Source of the DNA: UMGS1766 sp963597355
GTDB taxonomy: Bacteria; Bacillota; Clostridia; Oscillospirales; Oscillospiraceae
Direction of reading: 5' to 3'
NCBI GenBank assembly: GCA_963597355.1
Contig: CAVBPR010000018.1
Coordinates: 1 to 64,000, forward strand
Length of the DNA stretch: 64,000 nucleotides
This document shows, one piece after another, positions 55,885-64,000 of this stretch. The position numbers and the translations under genes were made by a program. Under the pieces are notes generated by a model. It worked only from the letters and a program-made list of their open reading frames with translations. It was not told where the DNA came from and ran no database searches. Every line of letters begins with the position of its first letter. Position 1 is the first letter of the stretch.

Positions 55885-55908
55885 GTAACTAGGTTACCTG
55901 CAGGTAAG
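55885..55908. promoter_or_regulatory. Double GTTAC-type palindrome in GntP/MFS divergent region
   Basis: GTAACTAGGTTAC (55885-55897) merges into GTTACCTGCAGGTAAG (55893-55908), giving two overlapping palindromes that share the half-sites of the 54316-54331 site. It lies between divergent genes and probably controls both. Confidence 0.5.
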
Positions 55909-56003
55909 CGGAAAATATGGGTTGAAATTCCGTGGCGAGACGGTATCATATACAATTGTATGTCAAAAAGAAACTAAGAAAAATCGAAGAAAGAGGGACT
56001 TGC

Positions 56004-57155
56004 ATGCAAAAGAAATTGTTCAATCGTCATTATGTCTGTATCTGGCTGGGATCACTGTGCCTGCTGCTGATACACAACTTACTAAATAACTCTCTGCCTC
56101 TGTATTTGAGCAGCATTGGGTTTTCTACCAGCTTTTCCGGCCTGATCGGCGTGCCCTTTGCCCTGTTCGGCATTGTTGGCCGGTTGCTGGGCGGCTATCT
56201 GGTGGACACTCGTTCCCGTCGCCTGGTGATGGTGCTGGGCACGGTTCTGATGGGAGTGGCGGCCTTCCTGTTCGGCCTTCTCCCGATTGCAGCGCTGATG
56301 CTCCTGCTGCGGGGAATTCAGGGCGTGGGCTTTGCCGCGGGGAATGCCGCCTTCGCAACGGCAAGCGTAGACGTAACACCGCCGGAGAAATCCAACCTGG
56401 GTATGGGCATCTTCTGGGCCGCTATGGCGGTCAGCGTGGCCTGCGCCGGCTATCTGGTGCTGGGTCTGAGTGCCGGTGGAAGCTATATGCCGGTGTTTCT
56501 TCTATGCCTGGTGCTGGGCCTGGGCGGTGGAGCCCTGGCGCTGGTGTGCAACTATGAAAAGGGCCGCACCAAGGCAAAGCAGGATGCTCCCGCAGAGCAT
56601 GGCATTCAGACTGTTCTGGAAAAGGCAGCTCTGCGGCCGGCAGTAGTGGAACTGCTGATTATGCTGGGCGTTGCCAGCTGCAACAGCTTTATCCTGCTGT
56701 TTGCCCAGCAGAAGGGGTATTCCAGCCCTGGCTCCTTCCTGCTGATTGCCGCGATTTCCATGGCGATTACCAACCTCAGCACTGATGCGATGCTGAAAAA
56801 GCTGAAGCCCCAGACCCTGATGGCCATCAGCATGATCCTCTGCGGCGTTTGCTACATTCTGATCGGAACAGTTCCCTGCCAGGCAACCTATTTCCTGGGG
56901 GGCGTCGGCTATGGCGCGTCCATGGGCATTTCCTACCCGGTTCTGTCCCTGATGACCGTGCAGGGCGTTCCGGAGCGCCGCCGGGGAGCGGCAACCAGCA
57001 CCCTGCTGATGGCAGGCGACGTGGGCGTTGGCATCGGTACCTTTATCTGGGGCGCTGTGATTGATGGAGCCGGCTATACCGTGTCCTTCCTGCTGGCAGG
57101 CCTCTGCGTTGTTCTGAGCGGTGTTTTCTCCTGGGCGTTTTACCGCAGAAAGTAA
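56004..57155 (+). CDS. Major facilitator superfamily transporter
   Basis: The start at 56004 (MQKKLFNRHYVCIWLG) has AAAGAGGGA upstream; the longer reading from 55932 crosses the promoter region. The 383-residue protein has 12 membrane segments. The MFS loop motif is visible as GRLLGGYLVDTRSRRLVMVLG between helices 2 and 3. It is divergent from the GntP permease, which suggests paired import and export or import of two pathway compounds. Substrate unknown. Confidence 0.9.
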   Translation: MQKKLFNRHYVCIWLGSLCLLLIHNLLNNSLPLYLSSIGFSTSFSGLIGVPFALFGIVGRLLGGYLVDTRSRRLVMVLGTVLMGVAAFLFGLLPIAALMLLLRGIQGVGFAAGNAAFATASVDVTPPEKSNLGMGIFWAAMAVSVACAGYLVLGLSAGGSYMPVFLLCLVLGLGGGALALVCNYEKGRTKAKQDAPAEHGIQTVLEKAALRPAVVELLIMLGVASCNSFILLFAQQKGYSSPGSFLLIAAISMAITNLSTDAMLKKLKPQTLMAISMILCGVCYILIGTVPCQATYFLGGVGYGASMGISYPVLSLMTVQGVPERRRGAATSTLLMAGDVGVGIGTFIWGAVIDGAGYTVSFLLAGLCVVLSGVFSWAFYRRK

Positions 57156-57270
57156 GCGCTTGAAATGAGAAAGCCTGCACCTCTGTAATCACCATTTATT
57201 TATAATGTAAATTTTTTGTGACGAGGTGTGGAACGCACCGAAAACAAGCTGGAAAATAATTTCCAGCTCC

Positions 57271-57315
57271 AACCGCTAAAAATGCCGAAATTTGAGCATT
57301 TTTAGCGGTTTTTTC
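57271..57315 (+). terminator. Terminator of the MFS gene
   Basis: A 15-bp stem AACCGCTAAAAATGC (57271-57285) with complement at 57296-57310, then a T-run. A second hairpin AGCTGGAAA/TTTCCAGCT precedes it (about 57247-57268). Confidence 0.92.
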
Positions 57316-57404
57316 GTCAATGTAAACAAAAAGGGGGAGAAATTTTCTCTATCTGTGAGACGAAAAACCTACGACTAAAGGGGCAGAAAAAATGCCAAAT
57401 CCCC

Positions 57405-57433
57405 TTGCAATCCTTGTAGGGGTGTGCTAAACT
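57405..57433 (+). promoter_or_regulatory. Promoter of cupin-SDR operon
   Basis: TTGCAA (57405-57410), a 17-base spacer and TAAACT (57428-57433), about 85 bases before the cupin start. Confidence 0.75.
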
Positions 57434-57517
57434 GAGCATGGTAGTTCATCGGGATGAGCTTTGAGGGGTTCTCCCGTTAACCTATTTCCAATCTGATTTT
57501 GAAAGGAAGTCATTATC

Positions 57518-57883
57518 ATGGCACAGTACAAAGTTCAGAGAGCCAAGGGCGTTGAGGGAAGCACCATCTACACCTACACTGCTCCCGGCCACAACGAGTG
57601 TGTTCCCACCCGTCTGCATGATCCTGCTGACGTTGACGGCGGCAAGATGATCCAGGGCATCACCTATTTCGTTCCGGGCGGCGGATGCGATTACGGCGCA
57701 AATCCTCTGGAGTCCATTTACTACATTCTGGAGGGTGAAATGACCCTGAAGACCGAGGACGGCGAGACCGTTCTGCATGCTGGCGACAGCTTCCACTGCT
57801 GCGGCGGCTGCCCCAAGAGCGTGACCAACAACGGCACCACCGTGACCAAGATGCTGGTTACCCTGCTGCCTCCTCAGGCCTAA
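57518..57883 (+). CDS. Small cupin-domain protein
   Basis: GAAAGGAAG precedes ATG 57518. The 121-residue single-domain cupin has the pattern PGGGCDYGANPLESIYYILEGEMTL and VLHAGDSFHCCGGCPKSVTN. A second Cys pair (CC..C) sits where the usual second His motif would be, so metal binding may use Cys or be weak. It is the first gene of a unit with an SDR dehydrogenase, 64 bases apart. Likely role: an isomerase, lyase-like enzyme or ligand-binding protein of the same pathway; not proven. Confidence 0.88.
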   Translation: MAQYKVQRAKGVEGSTIYTYTAPGHNECVPTRLHDPADVDGGKMIQGITYFVPGGGCDYGANPLESIYYILEGEMTLKTEDGETVLHAGDSFHCCGGCPKSVTNNGTTVTKMLVTLLPPQA

Positions 57884-57947
57884 TTTCTGATTCCTCTGTC
57901 CGCTTTGCGAACTAGATGAATAAAACGTGAGTAAAGGAGTAATTACT

Positions 57948-58820
57948 ATGCCTAAAGTTTATTCTGGCGATCTGACCAAGATGTTCGATATCGCCGGCAA
58001 GAAAGCTATGATTTTCGGCGGCGCCGGCGGTTTCGGCGAGGCCATTGCTGAGGGTTATGCCGCTAACGGCTGCTCCGTCTGCATTTCTTCCCGTAGCGAG
58101 GAGAAGCTGCAGGCTGCTGTCGCTCGCATTCAGGCTAAGGCCGCTGCTGGCGTAAAGGTCATGTACCTGGCTGGCGATGCTGGCGACGAGGAGTTCGTCA
58201 AGCACGCTGTTGAGGTTGTTACCGGTGCTGACGGTCTGGGCGGCTGCGACATTCTGGTCAACGCTCAGGGCATCAACAAGAAGATGTGGTCCCATGACAT
58301 CGAGACCGATTACTTCGAGAAGATGCTGCACACCAACATCACTTCTCTGATGCTGACCTGCAAGTACTTCGGCAACTGGATGAAGAACAACAACCTGGAC
58401 GGCGACGAGTTTGTCGAGGTCGTTGAGGGCCAGCCCAACACCAACAAGGGCTACGGCAAGATCATCAACTTCGGTTCTGTCCGTGGTATCCGCGCTGTTG
58501 CTAATGGCGGCGGCGGCAACGTGCCTTACAACACCACCAAGGGTGCTGTCGAGATGCTGACCAAGGCTTTCGCTGCTGACCTGCGTCCCAACATCCAGGT
58601 CAACCTGATCGGGCCCACCATCACCTACACTCCCATGATGGTCGGCATTCTGCCTCCCGATGAGACTGTCCGTAACAACATCGCCGCTTCTCTGCCCGCT
58701 CAGCGTATCGGCTATGAGATCGACGTTGTCGGCCCGGCTATCTTCCTGGCTTCCGCTGCTTCCGACATGGTCACCGCTGCTTCCATCTATCCCGATGGCG
58801 GCCTGGTTGCTACATCCTGA
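57948..58820 (+). CDS. Short-chain dehydrogenase/reductase
   Basis: AAAGGAG precedes ATG 57948. The 290-residue enzyme has the NAD(P)-binding site as GGAGGFGEAIAEG (about residues 21-33, in place of TGxxxGxG), NAQGIN, catalytic Ser in NFGSVRG and YxxxK as YNTTK near residue 195. This is a complete SDR active site. The codon choice leans to GCT and other preferred codons, suggesting high expression. It is co-transcribed with the cupin gene. It likely reduces or oxidises a keto/hydroxy group in the pathway shared with the Old Yellow Enzyme. Confidence 0.92.
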   Translation: MPKVYSGDLTKMFDIAGKKAMIFGGAGGFGEAIAEGYAANGCSVCISSRSEEKLQAAVARIQAKAAAGVKVMYLAGDAGDEEFVKHAVEVVTGADGLGGCDILVNAQGINKKMWSHDIETDYFEKMLHTNITSLMLTCKYFGNWMKNNNLDGDEFVEVVEGQPNTNKGYGKIINFGSVRGIRAVANGGGGNVPYNTTKGAVEMLTKAFAADLRPNIQVNLIGPTITYTPMMVGILPPDETVRNNIAASLPAQRIGYEIDVVGPAIFLASAASDMVTAASIYPDGGLVATS

Positions 58821-58845
58821 TTTTTATCAGAAAAGCACAATTTTC

Positions 58846-58880
58846 ATCCTCCCCGGCATTTGCCGGGGAGGATTTTTTTA
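58846..58880 (+). terminator. Terminator of cupin-SDR operon
   Basis: A 13-bp stem ATCCTCCCCGGCA (58846-58858) with complement at 58861-58873, then seven Ts. Confidence 0.92.
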
Positions 58881-58983
58881 TTTCCGATCATTTCGCAATT
58901 GAGATTGATTTTGCTTTTTTATTGTGGTACTGTTGCGTTAGTTCGCAATCATAACAAAATTACATTCCGGAAGAGAGGCCCCT

Positions 58984-61900
58984 ATGATCAAACAGAGCGT
59001 CAAAAAACCCTTTACCACCTTTGTCGCGGTGATTATTGTCTTAATACTGGCGGCGGTCAGTCTGACAAAAATGACCACGGACCTGCTGCCCACCATTTCG
59101 ACCCCCTATCTGGTGCTGGTTACCACCTATCCGGGAGCCAGCCCGGAAAAAGTGGAACAGGAAATTACCCAGCCGATAGAAAACACGCTGGGCACGGTGA
59201 ATGGCGTGAAAAATGTCACCTCCACCAGTGCGGAGAATTACAGCATGGTGATGCTGGAGTTTGAAGAGGACACGGACATGGACTCGGCGCTGGTGAAGGT
59301 GAATTCCGCGCTGGATGAGGTGGAAAGCAGTCTTCCGGATCTGGCGGGAACCCCCAGCGTGATGGAAATCAGTCTGGACATGATGGCAACCATGTATGTG
59401 GCGGCGGATCGTTCCGACATGGATGTCTATGAGCTGACGGACTACGTCAACGACACCCTGTCCCCCTATTTCCAGCGGCAGTCCGGCGTAGCCAGCGTGT
59501 CCACTCTGGGTCTTGTGGAGCAGATGGTGGAAGTGCGGCTGGATCAGGACAAAATCGACGCCCTGAACGATCGGCTGGCGGCCAAGGTGAGCGATCAGCT
59601 GGCGGAAGCCCGGGAACAGCTGGACGATGCCCAGAGCCAGATCGACAGCGGAAAATCCCAGCTGGAGAGCGGACAGCAGCAGCTGGAGGAACAGCAAAGT
59701 CAGCAGACCCAGCAGATGGGCGAGCTGACCCGGCAGATGAACGAGGCTCTGGCGACCCAGTCGGCCTATTCTGCCATTCTCACCAGTCAGCAGGCAAACC
59801 AGACGGCGCTGCAGGCAGAGCTGGACGCCTATCAGCAGGCAGGAATTGCGGACAGTTATCGTCAGATGAATGAGCTGTTTGCCCAGCTTCGGGCGGGAGC
59901 AGGGGCAATGGCGGAGGCACTTCCGGCAGATGTCGCAGACGCCATTGCCAACCCGGACAAGCTGGAACTGGCAGTTCAGATGCTGACGGCGGCTGGACAG
60001 GAGGAGACGGCGGCATTGCTGACGGCGGAAAACCTTCAGCAAATGCAGGACATTGTGAACACCCGAATTCCTCAGATTGAAACGGAACTTGCCAACCTGA
60101 CCACAGAGATTGCCGCCAGTCAGGCGGTTCTGGACTCGGTCAATTCTGCGGTTCAAGGGGCGCTGGACAATTATGCGGCGCTGGAGTCCGGCAAGATGAC
60201 GGCCGCCGCGGCCTTTGGCGCCGCCAGCGCTCAGATTTCTTCCAACACGACGGCGTTGACGGATGCCCAGACGCAGCTGGACGAGGCAAGAGAAAACTAC
60301 AATTCCGCCCGGGATCAGGCGCTGAAGAGTGCAAATCTGGATCAGCTGGTCAGTTTGGACACCCTGTCTTCTCTGATCTATGCCCAGAACTTTTCCATGC
60401 CGGCAGGTTACATTGAGGATGCAGACAGCAACCAGTGGCTGCTGAAGGTAGGCGACGAGCTGGAGAGCCTGGATCAGCTGACCGGCATGGTGCTCACAAA
60501 CATTGATGGCATCGGTGATATTACGCTGGAGGACGTGGCCTCCATTACCATGATCGACAATTCGGCGGACAGCTACGTTCGTATGAACGGACGGGATGCG
60601 GTTTTGCTGAGCATTTACAAGGCCAGCACAGCCGGCACCAGCGACGTTTCCAAAACCTGCAATGCCGCCATTGAACAGCTGGAGAAGGAAAACCCGAATC
60701 TGAACATTACGGTGCTGATGGATCAGGGCGACTACATTAAAATTTTCATCAATTCCATCTTGAGCAATATTGTTTTCGGAGCAATTTTGGCTATTTTGGT
60801 GCTGGCAGTGTTTTTGCGCAGTGTCCGTCCCACGCTGGTGGTGGCCTTCTCCATTCCCTTCAGCGTGCTGGTGGCGGTGCTTGTAATGTATTTCACCGGA
60901 ATCACCCTGAATATGATGTCAATGTCCGGTCTGGCGCTGGGCATCGGCATGCTGGTGGATAACTCCATTGTGGTGGTGGAAAATGTTTACCGCCTTCGTG
61001 CCAGAGGCATTCCTGCGCCGCGGGCGGCGGTGCAGGGGGCAAAGCAGGTGACCGGAGCGATTGTTTCCTCCACGCTGACGACGATTTGCGTGTTCCTGCC
61101 GATGATTTTTACCACCGGTATGGTACGGGAGCTGATGCTTCCCTTTGCTCTGACGATTTCTTATGCTCTGCTGGCAAGTCTGGTGGTGGCGCTGACCGTT
61201 GCGCCGACCATGAGCAGCGTTCTGCTGCGGCGGGCGCAGCCGAAGCAGGATTCGCTGCTGAAAAAGGTGCAAAACGGCTATGGAAAGATTCTGGACTTTT
61301 GCCTGAAGCGGAAAGTGGTTCCCCTGGGAACGGCAGCGGTGCTGCTGGCAGTGGCGGTTGTTCTGGTGGCGCGGATGGGCATCGTGATGATCCCGGCGAT
61401 GAACAGCGATCAGCTCTATGTGCAGGTGACGATGGACGACGACCTGTCTCAGGAGGAATGCTATGCCAAAGCGGATGCCATTACGGAAAAACTGATGGAG
61501 GTCGATGGCATCGATCAGGTGGGCGCCATGACCAATATGAGCAATCTGATGAGCACGACAATGAGCGCGGCAGGCAACAATTATCAGGATTACACCTACT
61601 ATCTGGTTCTGTCGGATGACATGGACAAGACGGACAAGGTAAATGCGATTCAGGAGAAAATTGCCGCCCTTCTGGGGGAAGAGACCGGCTGTACGGCAGA
61701 AATTGAGGCGTCTTCTGCCGGAGACATGACGGCTATGATGTCCAGCGGACTGTCGATTGAAATTTCCGGACAGGATCTGGATCAGCTGATGGAAATTGCC
61801 GGCGACGTGAAGGAAATGGTTTCCTCTGTAGACGGATTTACCGATGTGTCCGATGGTCAGGAGGAGGCGGATGAGGTCATCCACCTTGCAATTGACCGGG

Positions 61901-62901
61901 ATGCGGCGGCGCGCGTGGGATTGACGGCGGCGCAGATCTATTCTGACATTTCCAGCCGGCTGACCACGGAAAAGACATCCACCGCAATGACGCTGGACGA
62001 TCAGCAGGTTGATGTGAAAATTGTGGATGAAAGCGATGTACTGACGGTGGAAAACCTGATGGATATGACCTTTACCGTCAATACCACCGATGAGGACGGC
62101 AACGCAGCCACGGAAGAGCACAAGCTGAGGGAATTTGCCGAGGTGGAGTATGCCTCCGGCATGAGCTCCATCAGCCGGGAGAACAGCTCCCATGTGGTTA
62201 CGGTGACCGCCACAACGGAGGACGGCTATAATACCACCCGGCTTTCGGAACAGGTGCAGAGCCAGCTGGAGAGCTACGCTTTGCCGGAGGGTTATACCAT
62301 TTCCATGGGCGGCGAGGTAGAACAGGTGGCGGATATGCTGACCCAGATGATTCAGCTGCTGGCACTGGGACTGGTGCTGGTCTATCTGGTGATGGTGGCG
62401 CAGTTTCAGAGCCTGCTCAGCCCCTTCATCATCCTGTTCACTATACCCCTGGCCTTTACCGGTGGCCTGCTGGGACTGGTGATTTCCGGCGATCAGCTGA
62501 GCATGGTCAGCCTGCTTGGCTTCCTCGTGCTGATGGGAACGGTGGTTAATAACGGCATCGTTTTCGTGGACTATACCAACCAGCTTCGACTGGGAGGAAT
62601 GGGGAAACGGGAAGCGTTGATTGCAACCGGAAAAACCCGACTCCGTCCGATTCTGATGACGGCGCTGACCACCATTCTGGCAATGGGAACTATGATGTTC
62701 AGCCAGGACATCACCGCAAACATGAGCCGGGGCATGGCAGTCGTGGTGGCAGGCGGCCTTGCCTATGCCACCCTGATGACCCTGTTTGTTGTGCCGGTTA
62801 TGTATGACCTGCTTTATCGCCGCAAACCAAAACAGGTGGATGTAGGAGAGGACTTGGACGACGCTCCGGACGATGCAGCAGAGTTTCTTGCCAACCGATA
62901 A
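58984..62901 (+). CDS. RND-family efflux pump with long coiled-coil insertion
   Basis: The 1305-residue protein has the RND layout of two six-helix halves. N-terminal MIKQSVKKPFTTFVAVIIV, LPTISTPYLVLVTTYPGASPEKVEQ and the central membrane block (about 585-760) with SGLALGIGMLVDNSIVVVENVYRLR (the charged proton-relay helix) identify the HAE1/AcrB type; the second half ends GFLVLMGTVVNNGIVFVDYTNQLR. Between residues about 200 and 455, where relatives have a short connector, there is a long Gln/Glu/Ala-rich coiled coil (EQLDDAQSQIDSGKSQLESGQ). No membrane-fusion protein gene is adjacent. In a Gram-positive cell it would export lipophilic compounds across the single membrane. The coiled coil may replace the missing adaptor. 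Confidence 0.93.
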   Translation: MIKQSVKKPFTTFVAVIIVLILAAVSLTKMTTDLLPTISTPYLVLVTTYPGASPEKVEQEITQPIENTLGTVNGVKNVTSTSAENYSMVMLEFEEDTDMDSALVKVNSALDEVESSLPDLAGTPSVMEISLDMMATMYVAADRSDMDVYELTDYVNDTLSPYFQRQSGVASVSTLGLVEQMVEVRLDQDKIDALNDRLAAKVSDQLAEAREQLDDAQSQIDSGKSQLESGQQQLEEQQSQQTQQMGELTRQMNEALATQSAYSAILTSQQANQTALQAELDAYQQAGIADSYRQMNELFAQLRAGAGAMAEALPADVADAIANPDKLELAVQMLTAAGQEETAALLTAENLQQMQDIVNTRIPQIETELANLTTEIAASQAVLDSVNSAVQGALDNYAALESGKMTAAAAFGAASAQISSNTTALTDAQTQLDEARENYNSARDQALKSANLDQLVSLDTLSSLIYAQNFSMPAGYIEDADSNQWLLKVGDELESLDQLTGMVLTNIDGIGDITLEDVASITMIDNSADSYVRMNGRDAVLLSIYKASTAGTSDVSKTCNAAIEQLEKENPNLNITVLMDQGDYIKIFINSILSNIVFGAILAILVLAVFLRSVRPTLVVAFSIPFSVLVAVLVMYFTGITLNMMSMSGLALGIGMLVDNSIVVVENVYRLRARGIPAPRAAVQGAKQVTGAIVSSTLTTICVFLPMIFTTGMVRELMLPFALTISYALLASLVVALTVAPTMSSVLLRRAQPKQDSLLKKVQNGYGKILDFCLKRKVVPLGTAAVLLAVAVVLVARMGIVMIPAMNSDQLYVQVTMDDDLSQEECYAKADAITEKLMEVDGIDQVGAMTNMSNLMSTTMSAAGNNYQDYTYYLVLSDDMDKTDKVNAIQEKIAALLGEETGCTAEIEASSAGDMTAMMSSGLSIEISGQDLDQLMEIAGDVKEMVSSVDGFTDVSDGQEEADEVIHLAIDRDAAARVGLTAAQIYSDISSRLTTEKTSTAMTLDDQQVDVKIVDESDVLTVENLMDMTFTVNTTDEDGNAATEEHKLREFAEVEYASGMSSISRENSSHVVTVTATTEDGYNTTRLSEQVQSQLESYALPEGYTISMGGEVEQVADMLTQMIQLLALGLVLVYLVMVAQFQSLLSPFIILFTIPLAFTGGLLGLVISGDQLSMVSLLGFLVLMGTVVNNGIVFVDYTNQLRLGGMGKREALIATGKTRLRPILMTALTTILAMGTMMFSQDITANMSRGMAVVVAGGLAYATLMTLFVVPVMYDLLYRRKPKQVDVGEDLDDAPDDAAEFLANR

Positions 62902-62917
62902 AATCCCTTCATAAAAC

Positions 62918-62960
62918 AGAAAAGTCCGCCGCAGAGAAAAAACTCTGCGGCGGACTTTGG
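62918..62960. terminator. Bidirectional terminator between RND pump and cinA
   Basis: A 16-bp stem AAAGTCCGCCGCAGAG (62921-62936) with complement at 62943-62958. Confidence 0.9.
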
Positions 62961-62961
62961 G

Positions 62962-64000
62962 TTAGATTTCAAATTTTTCTGCCTGCATTTCCAGGTGGTT
63001 CAGCCAGCGGCGAATCAGGTCAAAACCATGATGACAGGTCATGTTGCGGTTTCTGCCCCGCCCTCCGGTCAAATGCAGGGTGCGCACCCAGGTGTTTTGA
63101 CCGTCGGACAGACCGACGTAGATCAGCCCCTCCGGGTGACCGAGCTCGTCCCCGCCGGGACCTGCCACACCGGTGACGCTCAGCCCGAGGTCTGTGCCCA
63201 TGCGGGCGCGGACGCCCTCTGCCAGAGCGCGGCAGACCTGGGAGGATACGGCGGAATAAGTGTCCAGAAGTTCCTGGGACACCCCAACGGCATCGCGCTT
63301 CACTTCGTTGGTGTAGCAGACAATGCCGCCTTTGTAAACGGCGGATACACCGGGAATATCGGTGATGCGGCCGGCGATCATTCCCCCGGTGCAGCTTTCA
63401 GCGGTGGCGAGGGTGACACCCTGTTCCATGAGTTCGCCGCAGGCGGCGTGGGCCAGATCCTTTACGTCAACACCGTAAATCAGGTCGCCGAATTCCTTGC
63501 GCAGCTCCGCCTCTACTGGATCGATCAAGGCGCGGCAGGCGGATTCGGTGGCGGCTTTTGCGGTGATGCGAAGCTCCGTAGATCCTTCCTTGGCATAAGG
63601 GGCGAGGGTGGGGTTGTGCATGGCGTTCATGCGCTCCCGCAGTCGCGCCTCCATGGCGGATTCGCCGATGCCAAACAGACACAAGGTGCGGGAGAGAATG
63701 GTGCCCTCCCCCTCCTGCGCCAGATAGGGCAGCACCCGGTGGCGAAGCATGGCGCCGCATTCTCTCGGCGGTCCGGGCAGCATCAGAACCGTGATGCCGC
63801 CCTGCTTCCAGGCGCAGCCGGGGGCTGTGCCCCAGTCGTTGGTGAGGACGGTGCAGCCATCCGGAAGCATGGCTTGCTGAAGGTTGTTGTCTGTCATCTC
63901 CCGACCGGAGCGGGCGAAGTAGGCACGAATCCGCTGAGCGGATTCCGGGTGAAAGACCAGCTTGCGGCCGAAGGCCTCCGCCAGTACATTTTTGGTCAGG
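62962..64000 (-). CDS. cinA: CinA, competence/damage-inducible protein (5' end outside window)
   Basis: The frame stays open from the ATG at 63897 to the right edge, where in-frame residues read LTKNVLAEAFGRKLVFHPESA, typical CinA sequence; the true start is therefore beyond 64000. The visible part has the end of the MoaB/COG1058 domain (PGCAWKQGGITVLMLPGPPRE) and a full C-terminal nicotinamide-mononucleotide amidase domain (TLATAESCTGGMIAGRIT, YTNEVKRDAVGVS, SVTGVAGPGG, with the active Ser in AESCTGG). CinA deamidates NMN in pyridine nucleotide recycling and is often linked to competence. Confidence 0.93.
   Translation of the reverse strand, partial: LTKNVLAEAFGRKLVFHPESAQRIRAYFARSGREMTDNNLQQAMLPDGCTVLTNDWGTAPGCAWKQGGITVLMLPGPPRECGAMLRHRVLPYLAQEGEGTILSRTLCLFGIGESAMEARLRERMNAMHNPTLAPYAKEGSTELRITAKAATESACRALIDPVEAELRKEFGDLIYGVDVKDLAHAACGELMEQGVTLATAESCTGGMIAGRITDIPGVSAVYKGGIVCYTNEVKRDAVGVSQELLDTYSAVSSQVCRALAEGVRARMGTDLGLSVTGVAGPGGDELGHPEGLIYVGLSDGQNTWVRTLHLTGGRGRNRNMTCHHGFDLIRRWLNHLEMQAEKFEI

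Overview
The window looks like chromosomal DNA of an anaerobic, Gram-positive Firmicute, most likely a gut-type Clostridia of the Oscillospirales kind. This is inferred from strong AGGAGG-type ribosome sites, a T-box in front of thrS, a yybP-ykoY (Mn) riboswitch in front of mntP, RNase Y, YlmH, a DUF896 protein, pyruvate phosphate dikinase, lipoprotein-dependent BMP-type nucleoside transport, L,D-transpeptidase and no outer-membrane genes. I see no rRNA, tRNA, CRISPR array, transposase or prophage module.

Layout. 1-11 kb: one plus-strand operon of large exported proteins. Three are related membrane-anchored proteins whose repeats resemble the MABP beta-prism fold (the first is cut by the window edge). 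With them come a beta-helix surface protein and a secreted two-repeat protein. This is the least explained and most interesting locus. 11-12.4 kb: an AT-rich island with an XRE repressor, two tiny downstream genes and a promoter with a structured RNA region before rny. 12.4-20 kb: housekeeping genes (rny, a membrane protein, citrate synthase, T-box/thrS, a hairpin-rich repeated spacer, tatD). 20-26 kb: an adenine phosphoribosyltransferase-like gene opposite a four-gene BMP/nucleoside ABC transporter, a likely purine salvage unit. 26-37 kb: mostly minus-strand genes (polysaccharide deacetylase, Nudix, AraC regulator, MATE pump, prmA, CPBP protease, YoaK/DUF1275, glycosyltransferase) plus a plus-strand Na+/alanine symporter. 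A 400-base gap at 33.5-33.9 kb holds two related small hairpin modules that look like twin small RNAs. 37-43 kb: azlCD, an AEC carrier, prfC, and a macro-domain/HTH gene followed by a vWA gene whose ribosome site is buried in a terminator-like hairpin. 43-52 kb: L,D-transpeptidase with Ig-like repeats, DUF896, YlmH, Mn-riboswitch/mntP, a MATE pump, ppdK. 52-59 kb: an apparent catabolic/reductive cluster (Old Yellow Enzyme-type FAD/FeS reductase, GntP permease, MFS carrier, cupin, SDR), with a shared GTTAC palindrome in two of its control regions. 59-64 kb: a large RND pump with a long coiled-coil insertion, and cinA running off the right edge.

How they fit together. The first operon probably builds a surface assembly whose ligand is unknown. 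The 52-59 kb genes can be read as import plus two-step reduction of one unsaturated or keto compound. The cell-envelope genes (deacetylase, L,D-transpeptidase, CPBP protease, glycosyltransferase) and the mntP/MATE/RND pumps suit a host-associated cell. Functions are from recognised motifs and domain order only; no database search was possible.
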